Shown here: in pieces, positions 46,601-58,469 of the stretch
How positions within the stretch are numbered: the stretch's first letter is position 1
How the letters are laid out: the number at the start of each line of letters is the position of its first letter
Assembly (NCBI GenBank): GCA_022661535.1
Contig: JAKULF010000013.1
Span: forward strand, 496,001 to 560,000
DNA: 64,000 bases
From: Eutypa lata
Taxonomy: Eukaryota; Ascomycota; Sordariomycetes; Xylariales; Diatrypaceae
Direction of reading: 5' to 3'
Translations under genes and position numbers: made by a program
The notes under the pieces: generated by a model
What the model saw: only the letters and a program-made list of their open reading frames with translations
What the model was told of the DNA's origin: nothing
Database searches by the model: none

Positions 46601-49600
46601 GACTTAGCCGTGACTACCGATTCCGCAAATCCCCGCGGACCGACATACTCGGTGCGCCTGTCAGCGATTGGAACCCGTTGGAGCCCCGTTGGCGCAACTT
46701 CATTCGGCTGTCGGAGCAGCCATGGGTAGAGGGACATGTGATCCAGGGTGCTATCGCATACCCAGCGGCTGGATACTGCTGCATGGCTGTAGAAGCGGCA
46801 GCCCAGATGAGCGCATTAAGCGCTGTTGAAGCTGAAGAAATTGGACAGACTCAGAAGCCCATTAAGGAATACAAGCTGCGCAATGTCGAAATTTCGCGCG
46901 CTCTCCTTGTTCCCCAGTCGGAGGAAGGCGTCGAGATGATGCTCTCGATGCGACCTGAACCAGCTAGCGATTTCGTTTCCGGTCCTTGGAGCGAGTTCCG
47001 CATTTCCTCCTACACAAACGAGGCTGGCTGGGCAGAGCACTGCCGTGGCTCTGTCTCCGTAGTATATCAGAGTGGCGAAGACTCGTCGGCTACGGAAGCC
47101 GAGGAGCAGCGTGCCATTATACAAAGCGCAAAAGACGTCTGCAAGACAAGCGTTGCGTGCGACAAGTTGTATGCCAGCCTGGACTCTGTCGGGTTATCTT
47201 ATGGACCCGAATTCCAGGGTATCACGGATGTCTCCGCCGACCATGGCCAAGCGTTAGGCGTTGTGCGGGTGACAGACACCAAGACGAAGATGCCGAAGGG
47301 TTTCGAATTCGATCGCTTAGTGCACCCAGCGACCATGGATGCTTTGCTTCAGATGGGTATCGCAGCCCTGACCGAAGGAAACCTTGATAACTTAACGCAA
47401 CCCTACGTGCCTACCTTGATACAACAACTCACTGTTTCGGGTGACATTTCATCCCCTATTGGCCAAGAGTTCCAGGTTGCGGCTGATTGTAAGCGACACG
47501 GTACTAGGGAGGCTAACGCCAACATTACAGCTCTCACAGGTGCTTATGAGCCTGCTATGCAGATGCAGGGGGTCAAATTCATAGCCATCTCGTCTTCAGG
47601 AGGCAACGGCGGTGAGCTTGAAATTCCCAAGCATTGCGCCAGCGCTGAATGGGAGCCGGATGTGGATCTCCTCGTCAAGAAGGAAATCCACGAAATCCTT
47701 GACAAAGCCATCGAGGTTCCGACTGAATTTGACTTTGCGCGACTACGGAACCGCGAGTTCCTCGCGTACTATTTCATCGACCGTGCCCTGAAAGAAATCA
47801 AAGAGGACGAACTGAAGACCATGCAGCCCCATCACCAGAAGTTCTTCCGGTACATGAAGCACCAACGTGAGCTCGCGCTAGCAAATCAACACGAACAGCA
47901 GACCGAGGACTGGTCTCGCCTTGGTGACCCGAGAGTTATTGCCCGAGCCGAACAGGTGACCTCCGAGTTGGAGAACTCCGGCCCCGAAGGACTCATGTTT
48001 GTTCGCATGGGCCAAGCCTTGATTTCTGTGTTGAGGCAAGAAATCCAGCCACTTGCGCTCATGATGAAGGATAACCTGCTGTTCGATTACTACCACCATG
48101 CTCCAGGATCCAAGGGAACATACCCGAAAGTAGAGAGGTATCTTTCAATGCTTTCTCACAAATCGCCAGATCTAGAGTACCTCGAGATCGGCGCAGGCAC
48201 AGGTGGCTGCACAAGGCCCGCCCTCGAAGGGCTAAGCGGGTACGGCAATCGCAGATATCCGCGCTTCAAGTCTTACACATATACGGACGTCTCATCCGGT
48301 TTCTTTGAGCAGGCGGCCAAAAAATTCAGTAGTTGTGCCGACATGATGGAGTTCTCGAAGCTGGACATCGAGCAAGACCCTACCATCCAGCCAGGCTTCG
48401 AGGAACGGCAGTTCGATGTCATCATTGCGGCTAACGTCTTGCACGCAACATACGACATGTCCCGTACCATTAGCCATGTTCGCAAGCTCCTCCGGCCGGG
48501 AGGCAAGTTGATCCTGCTCGAGGTTACCCACTCGATGCCGTCTCTGTCACTTGTGTTCGGCAATCTGCCCGGTTGGTGGAACTGCGTCGAGCCATGGCGT
48601 GAATACGGGCCGTTGTTAAACGAGGGCCAGTGGCGCGATGTTCTTACCAAGCACGACTTCGCGGATCTCGATGCCTGCTCCCCGGACGTGTCGGACCCGC
48701 TGTTTGAACAAGCAAGTGTCATTGTGGCCACTGCAGTCGAGACGAAGGCTGAAGTAAACGGTACCGCGATGACCCCTCGTGTTTTGATAATAACACCCGA
48801 TGCCACTCCGGAGAGTAGTATCATTGACGAAACTAAGGCCCTACTAACCGATGCTGGTATTTTCGTTACATCATACACCCTGGAGCAATCTCAGAGTGAG
48901 GATATTTCTGGGGCAGCCATTGTCAGTTTCGCCGAGCTGGAGAAATCCGTCGTAGCCGACATTTCTCCCACTGCCTTCGTCGCCCTACAACGCCTCGTTC
49001 GGGACTCTGCCGGAATTGTCTGGGTCACTCGGGGTGGAACAGCAACCAAAGGAACTCGTCCGGAGCTAGCCGTATTCCAGGGCGTAGCCCGCGCGCTCCG
49101 CGGAGAGAACGAAGACACACCTTGCGTCACTGTGGACCTAGACGCCCAGCAGCCATTATCCAGCCAGGGTGCAGCAGATCTCGTGAGAAGAGTGTTTGAG
49201 CAGAACTTCGTACCGAAGCCGGAGACTCACCTTAGAGTTGTAGATCGCGAATTTTCTGAAGTAGACGGTGTACTGCGCATCAAGCGTGCGATTGAGAACC
49301 CCAAACTAGATCAGCTCATCGCCGCGAAGACGAAGTCCACTCCACTTGAGCCGGAGTTGCAAGACATCTCGAAGTCAGAGCGACTCCTCAAGCTTAGGAT
49401 TCGAACTCCCGGAAAGCTGGACTCGCTTGTTTTTGACGAGGACTCTACCATTGTAGCAGAGGAGTTACCAGAGGATTACGTCCAGATCGAGGTGTGCGCA
49501 GTGGGCTTGAGCCCGAGAGAGGCACGCATTTGCTTAGGTGAGGTCGTAGATGACCACATTGGTAACGAATGTGCTGGTATCATTACCCAAGTTGGCAATG

Positions 49601-51642
49601 CCGTGCGTCATTTCGCCGTGGGTGACCGCGTCGCAGCCTGGTGCCTAGGCGCATTGGCAACAGTGATCAGAAGCCCTGCGAGCTTCGTGCAGAAAATCCC
49701 CGACACACTGAGTTTTACGGCCGCGGCCGCGATCCCTTCGGCCTATATCTCGGCTTATTATAGCCTGGTGCATGTTGCACGCATCCGGAACAAGGATTCT
49801 ATACTGATTCACGACGGAGCCAGCCCGACAGGGCAAGCAGCAATTCAGATCGCTAAACTTCACAGCGCCCAAATCTTTGTCACTGTAAGCTCTGACGAGA
49901 AGAAGCAACTCATCTCTGAGGTTTACGGCATCCCTGTATCTCACATATTATCGAACCGTAACGTGGCATTTGTCAAAGTGATTCGACAGGCAACGAGTGG
50001 TCGCGGTGTTGATGTGGTTATCAACAACCTGGTAGGCGAAGCACTGCAGGCTACATGGGAGGTCCTCGCTCCTTTCGGACGCTTCATCGAGATCGGAAAG
50101 AACGATGTCGAGCTGAATGGGCGTCGAGGGATGCCGACCTTCGTCAGGAACGTGAACTTTACAGCAGTTGACACCATCGCTATATTGCGACAGGACCAAA
50201 ACTTAGCGTCGGAGCTCTTCGCGGAGGCCATGCAACTCGTAAGAGCCGGCTACGCTAAAGAAGCATCGCCATTGCTTATTGAGCCCTTCTCCAAGATAAG
50301 AAACTGCATGCAGCTACTGCGGGACGGTAAACACGAGGACAAGATTGTTCTCGAACCCCGTAAGGGAGATCTAGTACCAGTACGCTCTTCCATATTTTCA
50401 ATTCAATATTCAATTCGATCACTTGTTCTTGCTAACATCATTATCACCTAGGTCGTGCCCAAGGGTCTAGAACACATCACCTTCCGTGAAGATGGCTCTT
50501 ATCTCCTAGCAGGGGGTCTAGGAGGAATCGGCCGACAAATTTCCAGATGGATGTTTAAGAACGGTGCACGCAATTTCATATATGTGTCTCGCCGCGGCCT
50601 GTCATCACCTAAGGCGGCAACACTCATTGATGAGTTGCAGTCTGCGGGAGCTCGTACAGCGGTTCTTCAATGCGACGTTGCAGATGAGAAGAAGCTTGCA
50701 GAATCTCTCTCGGAAGCACTTACCATCATGCCTCCTGTTCGGGGCGTAGTGAACGGAGCTATGGACCTAAGGGACTCGGTCTTCACTAACATGCCGTACG
50801 ACTCCTTCATGGCAGGTTTGCGACCAAAGGTGCAAGGATCATGGTCTCTCCATCAAGCCACCCTACAACAGCCGCTCGACTTCTTTGTCATGCTTACCTC
50901 GGGGGCCTCCTTTTTCGGTAGTGTGGGCCAGGCCAACTACGTCGCAGCCTGCACCTACCAGACCTCGCTCGCAGTACACCGACGCTCGCTCGGACTCCCC
51001 GCCACGGCCTACGATGTTGGTAAGGTCGTGGACATGGGTTACGTCGTCGAGGACGAGACCGGTGCTTCGGGTCGAAACTTAAACCATCTCGGCATGCCCG
51101 ACGTGCACGAGGCCGAGGTACTTGCCATATTAGAGAGATGTATGTTACTGCCTCCTGGATCTGACGGCAACGGCGACATGCCGAACGGTTACGTAGTGAC
51201 GGGCATCCACTCGACGAATGACCCCGCCCAAGGTGTCGAGTGGCCGTTCTGGAGCCGCGACCCAGTCTTCTCACACATGGATTTCGTACGGCCACACCTA
51301 CGCAAAGCGAAAAGCGACGGAGACGCGTCGGCGGCTCAGAGGAAGCCGCTACCGGAGCTACTAGGAGAGGCGCCTTCGTTGCGCGAGGCAGAGACGCACG
51401 TGCTGGAGGCGCTGCTGCAGAAGCTGGCGCGGGCGCTTATGATGTCGCTCGAGGACCTGGACGCGAAGAGGCCAATGTCAGCCTACGGTGTCGACTCGCT
51501 AATCGCGGTGGAGCTGCGGAACTGGCTGTCGCGTGACGCGGGCGTGGAATTGCCCGTGTTTGAGATTTTGCAGCCACCGTCGCTGAACGCGTTGGCGAAA
51601 CAAGTCGTGGCTAAGTCGCCTCTTGTTAAGGCAAAGGAATAG
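43607..51642 (+). CDS. Highly reducing polyketide synthase (KS-AT-DH-MT-ER-KR-ACP)
   Basis: Exons 43607-45530, 45599-50379 and 50452-51642 give 2631 residues. KS (about 12-440): triad C185 (DTACSSS), H320 (EAHGTGT), H362 (NIGHLEG). AT (595-915): GHSSGE with nucleophile S688. DH (985-1290): H1021 (EGHVIQGAIAYP) and D1222 (HPATMDALLQ). MT (about 1430-1640): LEIGAGTGGCT, so C-methylation is likely. ER (about 1895-2215): the NADPH loop reads HDGASPTGQAAIQIA where active enzymes usually have GGVG. KR (2250-2440): GGLGGIG, S2385, Y2398. ACP: phosphopantetheine serine S2584 (GVDSL). It ends about 45 residues after the ACP, with no thioesterase, reductase or condensation domain, so release needs another protein. 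It should make a reduced, possibly methylated chain; length not predictable. Transcribed away from PabAB. Confidence 0.95.
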
Positions 51643-52928
51643 GAGTGGGGGATCTATTGAAAGTAAGAGTTTTTGCAACAGTTTCTGTATAACATAATTG
51701 TAATTGTCCTCCGTGAGCTGCTGTCTGCATTAGATCAAAAAAAGCGGTAGACTACGAAGTACCTAGCTAGTCTCCCGGAGACGCAAGATCACCCGAGCGT
51801 TTCGACTTCACCTTTACTCAACAACCCCCGTAAGTTTTTAGCGGATAAATACAGGGATTCTAAAGTAATGATTTGTGTGAGGCATACGTCTGTGGCGCGC
51901 TGTTAACTTAGGTACCTATGTCTACGACATATCGTGTCAACTTAGGGATGTCGTCGCTTAGTACTCCTAAGTACTCGATCATATCGCCTCCGTCGTGCAG
52001 CTGAAGTGATGCTATGTAAGTTTGATTTCCCCAAACATAGAGCTCTAACCTGTTAGTATCCCTAAGGACCCTGTAGGATCATTTATGGGGCCTACTAGCT
52101 AACCCAAACCCTTGGGTGGTCTACCCTCTCAGTCATCCCACTGGGTTACATTTCCTTCCCTATGCAGAAATGCACCTCCATAGCCCACCCTCCGCTATCG
52201 CAAAGCAAGCCCAGCACATCATGATTTCAGAACAACACCACTTTGATATTGGGATCGAGGGGTAGATATCATTGTGGCAAGGGTTATTGTTAGGGGATTA
52301 GTTACCGTTCTATCCCTATAAGTTCACCTATTCGGTATGCCAAGACCTGTGAGTCTTTGGGATGGAGAAAGTAGTAATTTCATCTTTCAATACTTAACGT
52401 TTTATTCTTGGAAGGAGTTTTGCTTGCTACATACGAATCCCAAAATCTACATAGCCTACATGCCTAGTATCAAGGTTCCCTTGACGGGAGATTGACAAGC
52501 CTTGGGCGTGTGACGTGCATCGTAGGGCTAAATTTGTATAGGGATAAAACGGTGCGGCGTACCTTACCTAACCTGCTATTCAAGCGATGGTTGGAGGTGG
52601 GCATCAGCCGCGCTTACTCATCTGCCCTCACTTTGTATCACACTGACTCCCTGTATCTCCGAGGATTGTAAAGCGGAGATACCTAGTTATGTGTTAGTGA
52701 GTACACCATGATTTTGATCTTAACATTCATTATGTGCTCGAGTGCCAATTGATTGTACTATAGATTGAGGGGTCCGTAAGCACTTCTCCTGAAATCTGCT
52801 TAGCCAGATGTAGCTGGGACGTTAGAATCCACTATATTAGGGCTAGTGTCAAGCAAACATCGTATGTCGTCGCCCCAAGTTGCGATCTCAGACTTTTCAT
52901 TCCCCTCTTTGTCCAAAAGGTTGTAAAA
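51643..52928. other. Intergenic, no gene seen
   Basis: 1.3 kb between the PKS stop and the phosphotransferase start, same strand. Several short direct and palindromic GTACCTA/CCTAGG-like words but no supported gene. Confidence 0.5.
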
Positions 52929-54220
52929 ATGACATCTACGACCGAGACCTCTACCAAGCAGCTCCCGCGGCTCCCAGCCGAGGTGACAGCCCAGTGGCTG
53001 GGATCCAAGCTGGGACAGGAGATTAAGTCCGTCGCGATGACAAGAACCATCTTCGGCACGGGCAGCAAGCTGTTCTTCTCTATCGAATATGCGGACGAAG
53101 TGGCCGATCCGAGTGTGCGGCCAACGCACATCTGTGTGAAGGGTGTCTTTGATCCGGTGTTTGTTGCAGCTGAACCATGGACCTTGAGCCTAGCACAGCG
53201 CGAGGCTGACTTCTTCGCGAAGATTGCTCCAGTTATCAAGCACATGGGTTACCCGCAGGGATGGTGGGGTGGAACGAGCGACAAGCAAGGCATAGCTATC
53301 ATGTCAGATCTAAACCACGAGGGGTGCACCTTTCCACCTGAGGTCGCTTCCTACCCGGTTGACAAGGTGATGGACGGTGCGGCCCAGATGGCTGGACTTC
53401 ACGCACAGTTCTGGGTCAAGAGCCAAGATGATTACCCTTGTGCGTTTGACTCTTTGGGGTTTACAGTGATATCTAACAATGACTAATAAATGAGCCTAAT
53501 AGGGATCTGGAACAACTACGACCCGGCCATGAAGTTCATTGTCGATCCGTGGGACAGCGTCGTGCGAGAACCTTGGCGGCAGAAGCTGCCCGAGTACTTG
53601 ATGGATGGCAAGCGTGTTAAAAAGGCACAGGACAAATACGTACGGTTTCCAGAGTTATTTATACCCCTATCTAGGGTATTGGGGAGTACCTGCAGTACTT
53701 TGCTCTTAGAAGTTTTAGCTCCTATTACGTGACTTAGAGCTTCGTAATTCCTGCTATCTTATATATCAAGGGAAATAGCTAATTCAAGATGTTGCAGTAT
53801 GCTGGGCGCAACCCTAGATTTCGCACGCTGCTCCACGGCGACACACACCTCGGCAACGTCTACTTCACAGCCGAGGGGAAAACGCGCTTCCTCGACTGGT
53901 CGGCCTACCACTTTGGTTCATGCTTTCACGACCTTGTCTACTTCCTCAGCTCCATGCTGAGCGTTGAGGACCGCCGCGCTCACGAAATGGAAGTGCTGGA
54001 CCATTACCTAGAGACCCTTCACCACCTAGGTGGACCCAAGTTCGACCGCAGCGACGAGGAACTCATGATTGAGTACAAGCGTTCATATCTGACGAACATC
54101 ATCTGGCCTGTCTGCGGAACCAACCTGCAGACAAAGGAACGCGTCATTGCCTTCACCGAGCGGACTATCGCTGCTTGGGTCGACCATAAGGTTATTGAGG
54201 TCATTGAGGCTCAGCCGTAA
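52929..54220 (+). CDS. APH/CHK-like small-molecule phosphotransferase
   Basis: Exons 52929-53439, 53503-53639 and 53789-54220 give 359 residues. The intron splices repair the frame: DDYP-W-IWNNYDPAM and KAQDKY-MLQYAGRNPRF. The N-lobe shows TIFGTGSKLFFSIEY (glycine-containing nucleotide loop) and HICVKGVF (the Lys expected to hold phosphates). The catalytic loop is LLHGDTHLGNVYF (D234, N239) and the metal-binding Asp is in RFLDWS (D252). This is the HGDxxxxN...D pattern of aminoglycoside phosphotransferase, choline kinase and ecdysteroid-kinase-like enzymes. The second intron (149 nt) is long for this window. It could phosphorylate a hydroxyl or amine of the product or an intermediate, either as a protecting step or for self-protection; the substrate is unknown. 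Position inside the cluster supports a pathway role. Confidence 0.85.
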
Positions 54221-55721
54221 ATGTGTAAAACCAATATAGGAGACAGGGCGTCCTTCATAATTCATAGGGATCACAATGTCGAATTTTCAGGCTAGAAGTT
54301 GCCAGCTACATGATTCGATAGTTTTGTGGGAGAGCTTCCGCTACACCATGACATTTCACTATTCCTGCAAAACACACCATTACATTTCCATTAGGGAACC
54401 ATGTAAAGAATTGAACCACTACTTCAACTTCTCGCATTAATAGTCCTTTCGCAAACTTACCAGCACTATATATTTCGGTCAAATGCCCCTTAAGTTTTCT
54501 TTCTCTTCATACAGGATCGTCAGCTTTCCAGCTACTACCCGCAAGCTCTCGTAATGTTTATCCGGCTCATACGAGTTTATGAATGTTACATCAATAAATT
54601 CTAGTCATGCAAGTGTGCCCAGTACTTTATGCATAAGAGATAGGAAGGCGCAGAGCATCTCCTTTCCGGGGATATACACGTCGTTGCTTGAAACACTATT
54701 AGCCACGTTGTTGGTTGGTACGGAATGGCTACCGACCCTGCAGTAGTTTTCTCGATCCTTACACTTGGGTGCTTATATATAAGCACATAATCTAGTTCTA
54801 AACTACTACGCGATCCTATATAAAAGGTTACCAAGTTGTTCTAACGACTTCGGTCTATCTTATTTCAAGCATTGAAATGCATAAAAAGATACCCTAATTA
54901 TTTTGGATTTAAACCTATCTCGTTCAACATTGGTCTGATATTTAATATCAATCGATTTTTTTAATCTAATCTTGATCTAATCTGTAAGATGGGGGCAATT
55001 CCAACACGCTGGGAGGATCTACAGCGGAAGGCTGGTGCTGTGTTTTAGATGGAAGGGTGCAACAACATAATTGCACGAACATCCCAGACTATTTAGGTAT
55101 ATAGTGTGCTACTATTGATCCCAGGTCTAAACTCAGCTTTCTCTCGTTTCTATGCCCTTTAACCCCCCCCCCCCTTCCCCCCCTTTTTTTTTGAAAGAGG
55201 GGGAAAGGGGGATTGACAGTACAACCAAGTCTTGACGTACTCCACAATGTTTCAGTAAGGAAATCCGCGACCGCCTTGCCTGCTCAGATTCTTTTTATGA
55301 AAATGTAGCCGGTGTGCCGAAGTGTTTGTATTCTCAATAAGTTACCGCTGCCGGGGCTCAGAATCTACCCGGTGGATTTTATGGGTCCATCGGCGGGCCC
55401 ACTTTCGGCGATTTTCCACGCATCCGATGAGTCAACATGAGTTGGAGACAAGTAGACAAGTTGCCGGTAGCATGTCCGAGATGCGTTCCATCCTTAGAGT
55501 TCGCGCAAGATGTATCATACAAGGGGCCGGCGATGGCAATCTACCAATGGGTTACTTCGATTCTTCACTGAGCAGTAACGGACTTGATGAGTTTGAACCG
55601 CTACAGCTCTTTACCTGTGTTCGATTTGGGGATTGTCTGTCCACAGGAGTCATTTTATTTTAATTCTATGTACTACTGTCGACCAGCTGTTGTGATCTAG
55701 ATACCAATCGACACTTCCAAT
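54221..55721. other. Intergenic with C/T/G homopolymer tract
   Basis: 1.5 kb between phosphotransferase and NAT genes. A striking C12-TT-C7-T9-GAAAGA-G5-AAA-G5 block lies at 55163-55211. A 113-codon frame (55322-55663 +) has no recognisable domain. Confidence 0.55.
55163..55211. repeat. Homopolymer block able to fold as a C/G hairpin
   Basis: C12, TT, C7, T9, GAAAGA, G5, AAA, G5. The two G5 tracts can pair with CCCCC-TT-CCCCC to form a stem of about ten GC pairs with a T-rich loop. Prone to length error in sequencing and to slippage. Confidence 0.7.
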
Positions 55722-56883
55722 ATGTCCTTAACGGCCGACCAAGTTGAGGGGTACCTTGACCGCATTTCTCTGCCACAGATAGTCCGAACATGGCTGCGGC
55801 AGGGTCCCAACGGTCCGGATGCGCTCAAGGCTATCATCAAACTTCAGCAATGCCACTTGGCTGCCATACCTTTCGAGAACTTGGATCTTGTTTATTCTTC
55901 CCATCACTCAATCCAAACCCAGACACCCCTTGCATATGAGCATATTGTGAAAAGGAGGAGAGGAGGTGTATGCGACTCGGTCCATCCCCTCTTCGCTAAA
56001 CTGTTGAGGTTCTATGGCTTTCCAGTCTACCTGACGGGAAGTCGAATCAACGCTGCCGCTGGTATAGTAGCAGACCCAAAACTAGATAAGTCCAAACCCA
56101 GCTATGGACCATGGTAAGCAGACGTAACAGTTTATTTCCGCCAAGTATACCTTGCTAAGGCACCAACCAGGGTTCATTTAAATACCATCGTGACAATTGG
56201 TGGGGAGCGTTACATAGTAGATACAGGCCATGGCCCATCGGGATCTCCATGGCCCGTACGCTTGGTCCACGATGAGCCGGTTGTCGACATATGGCCAAGA
56301 AAGCGACGAATGATCTTCGATAGCATCCCGGGATGGTCTGACCCAGAACAGAAGTGGTGGCGCATGCAGATTAAGTACACAGACGCACACCCCTGGATGG
56401 ACGTCTGGGCTTTCACGGAGACGGAGTGGCTCGAGGTCGACTTCCAGATGCTGAGAAGTGCTGTAAGTAGTTTTTGTGGTCATTTTATGCTGTTTCTAGC
56501 CAGCTACATTACTTGAACTTGGAGGGGCATGTTTAGGAGGAAAGAACCCCCTCTCTCGCTAAAAATATTCATCAAGAAGCAGTCGCTAACGTAAGATGTC
56601 GCAGTACTCCGCCTTAGGTACAGGTTGGGTGACTCCGCGGCCCGTCTGCTTCCGGACAAAGTTCGAAGATGGCGCACCCGTAGGCTATCTTCTTCTCGCC
56701 GAGAGCGAGCTAATACAGAATTACAAAGGCGAAACCAAGGTTATACAGAAGTTCTTCAATGAGAATGATCGAGTGACGGCACTGGCTGAGGAATTTGATC
56801 TCCATTTAACGGATGAGGAACAACGGCAAATTGCGGGGTATGCGGCGGAGTTGGTGGATGAAGATTTCGATTATTATGCATGA
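55722..56883 (+). CDS. Arylamine N-acetyltransferase family acyltransferase
   Basis: Exons 55722-56113, 56171-56462 and 56596-56883 give 323 residues. The NAT catalytic triad is complete: C84 in RRRGGVCDSVHPLF, H133 in WVHLNTIVTIGG (created by the first splice) and D148 in RYIVDTGHG. The H-to-D spacing of 15 residues equals that of classical NATs. The segment QQCHLAAIPFENLDL is the family's N-terminal signature. NATs move an acyl group from CoA to an aromatic amine through a cysteine thioester; fungal members also use malonyl-CoA. The homologue RifF uses an ACP-bound polyketide as donor to form an amide. In this cluster it meets both an aryl-amine source (PabAB) and a PKS without a release domain, so a role in amide-forming release is inferred; simple N-acylation or detoxification is the alternative. 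Confidence 0.9.
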
Positions 56884-57282
56884 TTAGAAATTAAAAGGAA
56901 ATAGACATCTTGTATACTAGTGAAGGCAGCAATAGAATTCTCAGTATTGACAGTGTATAAAACCCCTTTTCTCCATTATATGAGAGAGTTCTACCATCTA
57001 GTTTAAACTGACCCTGCTTTAAGTAATACATATTTTAGACATACCCAAATTAGTTATTCGACAGGTCCTAACGGTTGTATGTTTCTGACCTCGAAACACT
57101 TCTTTTCTTCTTTCTTACATCTCAGGTAACGGTCATCAATACTAGTTATCAGCGCCAGCTTCCCGATGTCTTGAGGAGTGAGACACCAAACTGATAACTA
57201 TGTGTTGCAGTCGAAAGATTATCCTGCTTATTAAATGCTTTAAGATTTATATATAGACCATGAAAAGTACATGCAGCAACTT
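56884..57282. other. Convergent intergenic
   Basis: 399 nt between the stop codons of the NAT (+) and the trans-ER (-). AT-rich, nothing else seen. Confidence 0.5.
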
Positions 57283-58469
57283 TCATAGAGTGTAGACTAG
57301 TTTGGTTGCACTGATCTTACCGCCCCTTAACTCATCTAAGCCATTCAGGGCGGCCTCAAGGCCGCTTCCACCCTTGTTTATAGTCGGCTTGATAGGCTTG
57401 ATGACTCCTTCTGACAAGAGATGTTCGCTGAGGTCATAAAACATGGTCGAAAATTCGAGGCAGTCCGGTTTTCCGGGTATGGTTTTACCCATGAAAGTAT
57501 AGGTCTCACCAAATGCATCATAACCAAGAACCAACCCTCGGTTATCAATTTTTGGGTAGCTCTCTTTAAGTACCTTCTCATCCTCCGAACTCATCGGGTT
57601 GATGGTCCCGTAGATGCCTGGTTCGACATCGCTCATAGCCGCAGCACATATCGCAACCCCGGTTCCCATGCAGTCCCAAGCGACACGTAGCTTATTCTTC
57701 GTGTACTCTTTGATCTCAGCAGCACACGTTTGGGATTTGTAGTCGAATACCATGTCAGCGCCCAGTGATCTCAGGTATTCGAAATTGTGAGGTGATGCAG
57801 TCGCAATGACAGTCAGTCCGGAAGCTTTAGCATACTGAACGCCAAGAATTCCTGCTGCCGTACTGGCAGCATGAATGAGAACGGGAAAGGATTCGGGAGC
57901 AGGGGAACTAGGTAAAGGCAGTCCAAGAGACTTGTAGAGCCCCAGGCCCTACATGTGTTTTAAGTATCAGCTATTAAGCATCACCTAGAATCAAGTTTAG
58001 TGACATACCACTGTGGATATTCCGACTCCAAGCGTTGCTGCCTCCTCATCACTAAGATGGTCAGGAATGTGTATCTGAACAGCAGCCTTTGCTATGATAT
58101 ATTCGGCAAATGCACCAAGATCATGGTCAATCCGTTTCCTAGGCACGTCCCCTCAGTCAGTATATCGATAGTAGCAGTCTATACCTCACTAGATACTTAC
58201 CCACCATGAACCGCCCCTGCGATGCGGTCCCCCTTTTTAAACTTAACAACCTTGCTGCCGATATCCTCGATGATGCCGGCGTAATCGAAGCCGATCCGGC
58301 ATCCAGCGTCGGCTCCGCCGTAGTCTATGTGCTTCCAATCCGCTGGATTAAGGGCCACCGCATTTACCTTGACGAGCACCCATTCGTCACGTATCTGGGG
58401 AATGGGTACCTCGCGGACGGCAGCGGCTTTTCCTCCCTCGATAACTACGACGGCTCGTACCGTACCCAT
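57283..58469 (-). CDS. Trans-acting enoyl reductase (LovC-like MDR)
   Basis: Exons 58469-58201, 58138-58009 and 57948-57283 give 354 residues. Medium-chain dehydrogenase/reductase features: [52 protein letters not shown], then [14 protein letters not shown] across the first intron. The cofactor fold has [19 protein letters not shown], and the end is KLVYTL. NPxDWKH, the GDRxAG-x-HGG turn and GAFAEY are typical of PKS partner enoyl reductases (LovC group); zinc ligands of alcohol dehydrogenases are absent. Such proteins are monomeric and reduce enoyl-ACP intermediates on a partner HR-PKS. An HR-PKS with an altered own ER domain 6 kb away makes it the obvious partner. The upstream in-frame methionine was not used because conserved sequence begins at MGTVRAVVV. 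Shares a promoter region with P450-2. Confidence 0.88.

Noticed and set aside
53490..53788. Phosphotransferase seemingly split into three genes
   Set aside because: Two introns restore one continuous 359-residue frame with all kinase motifs.
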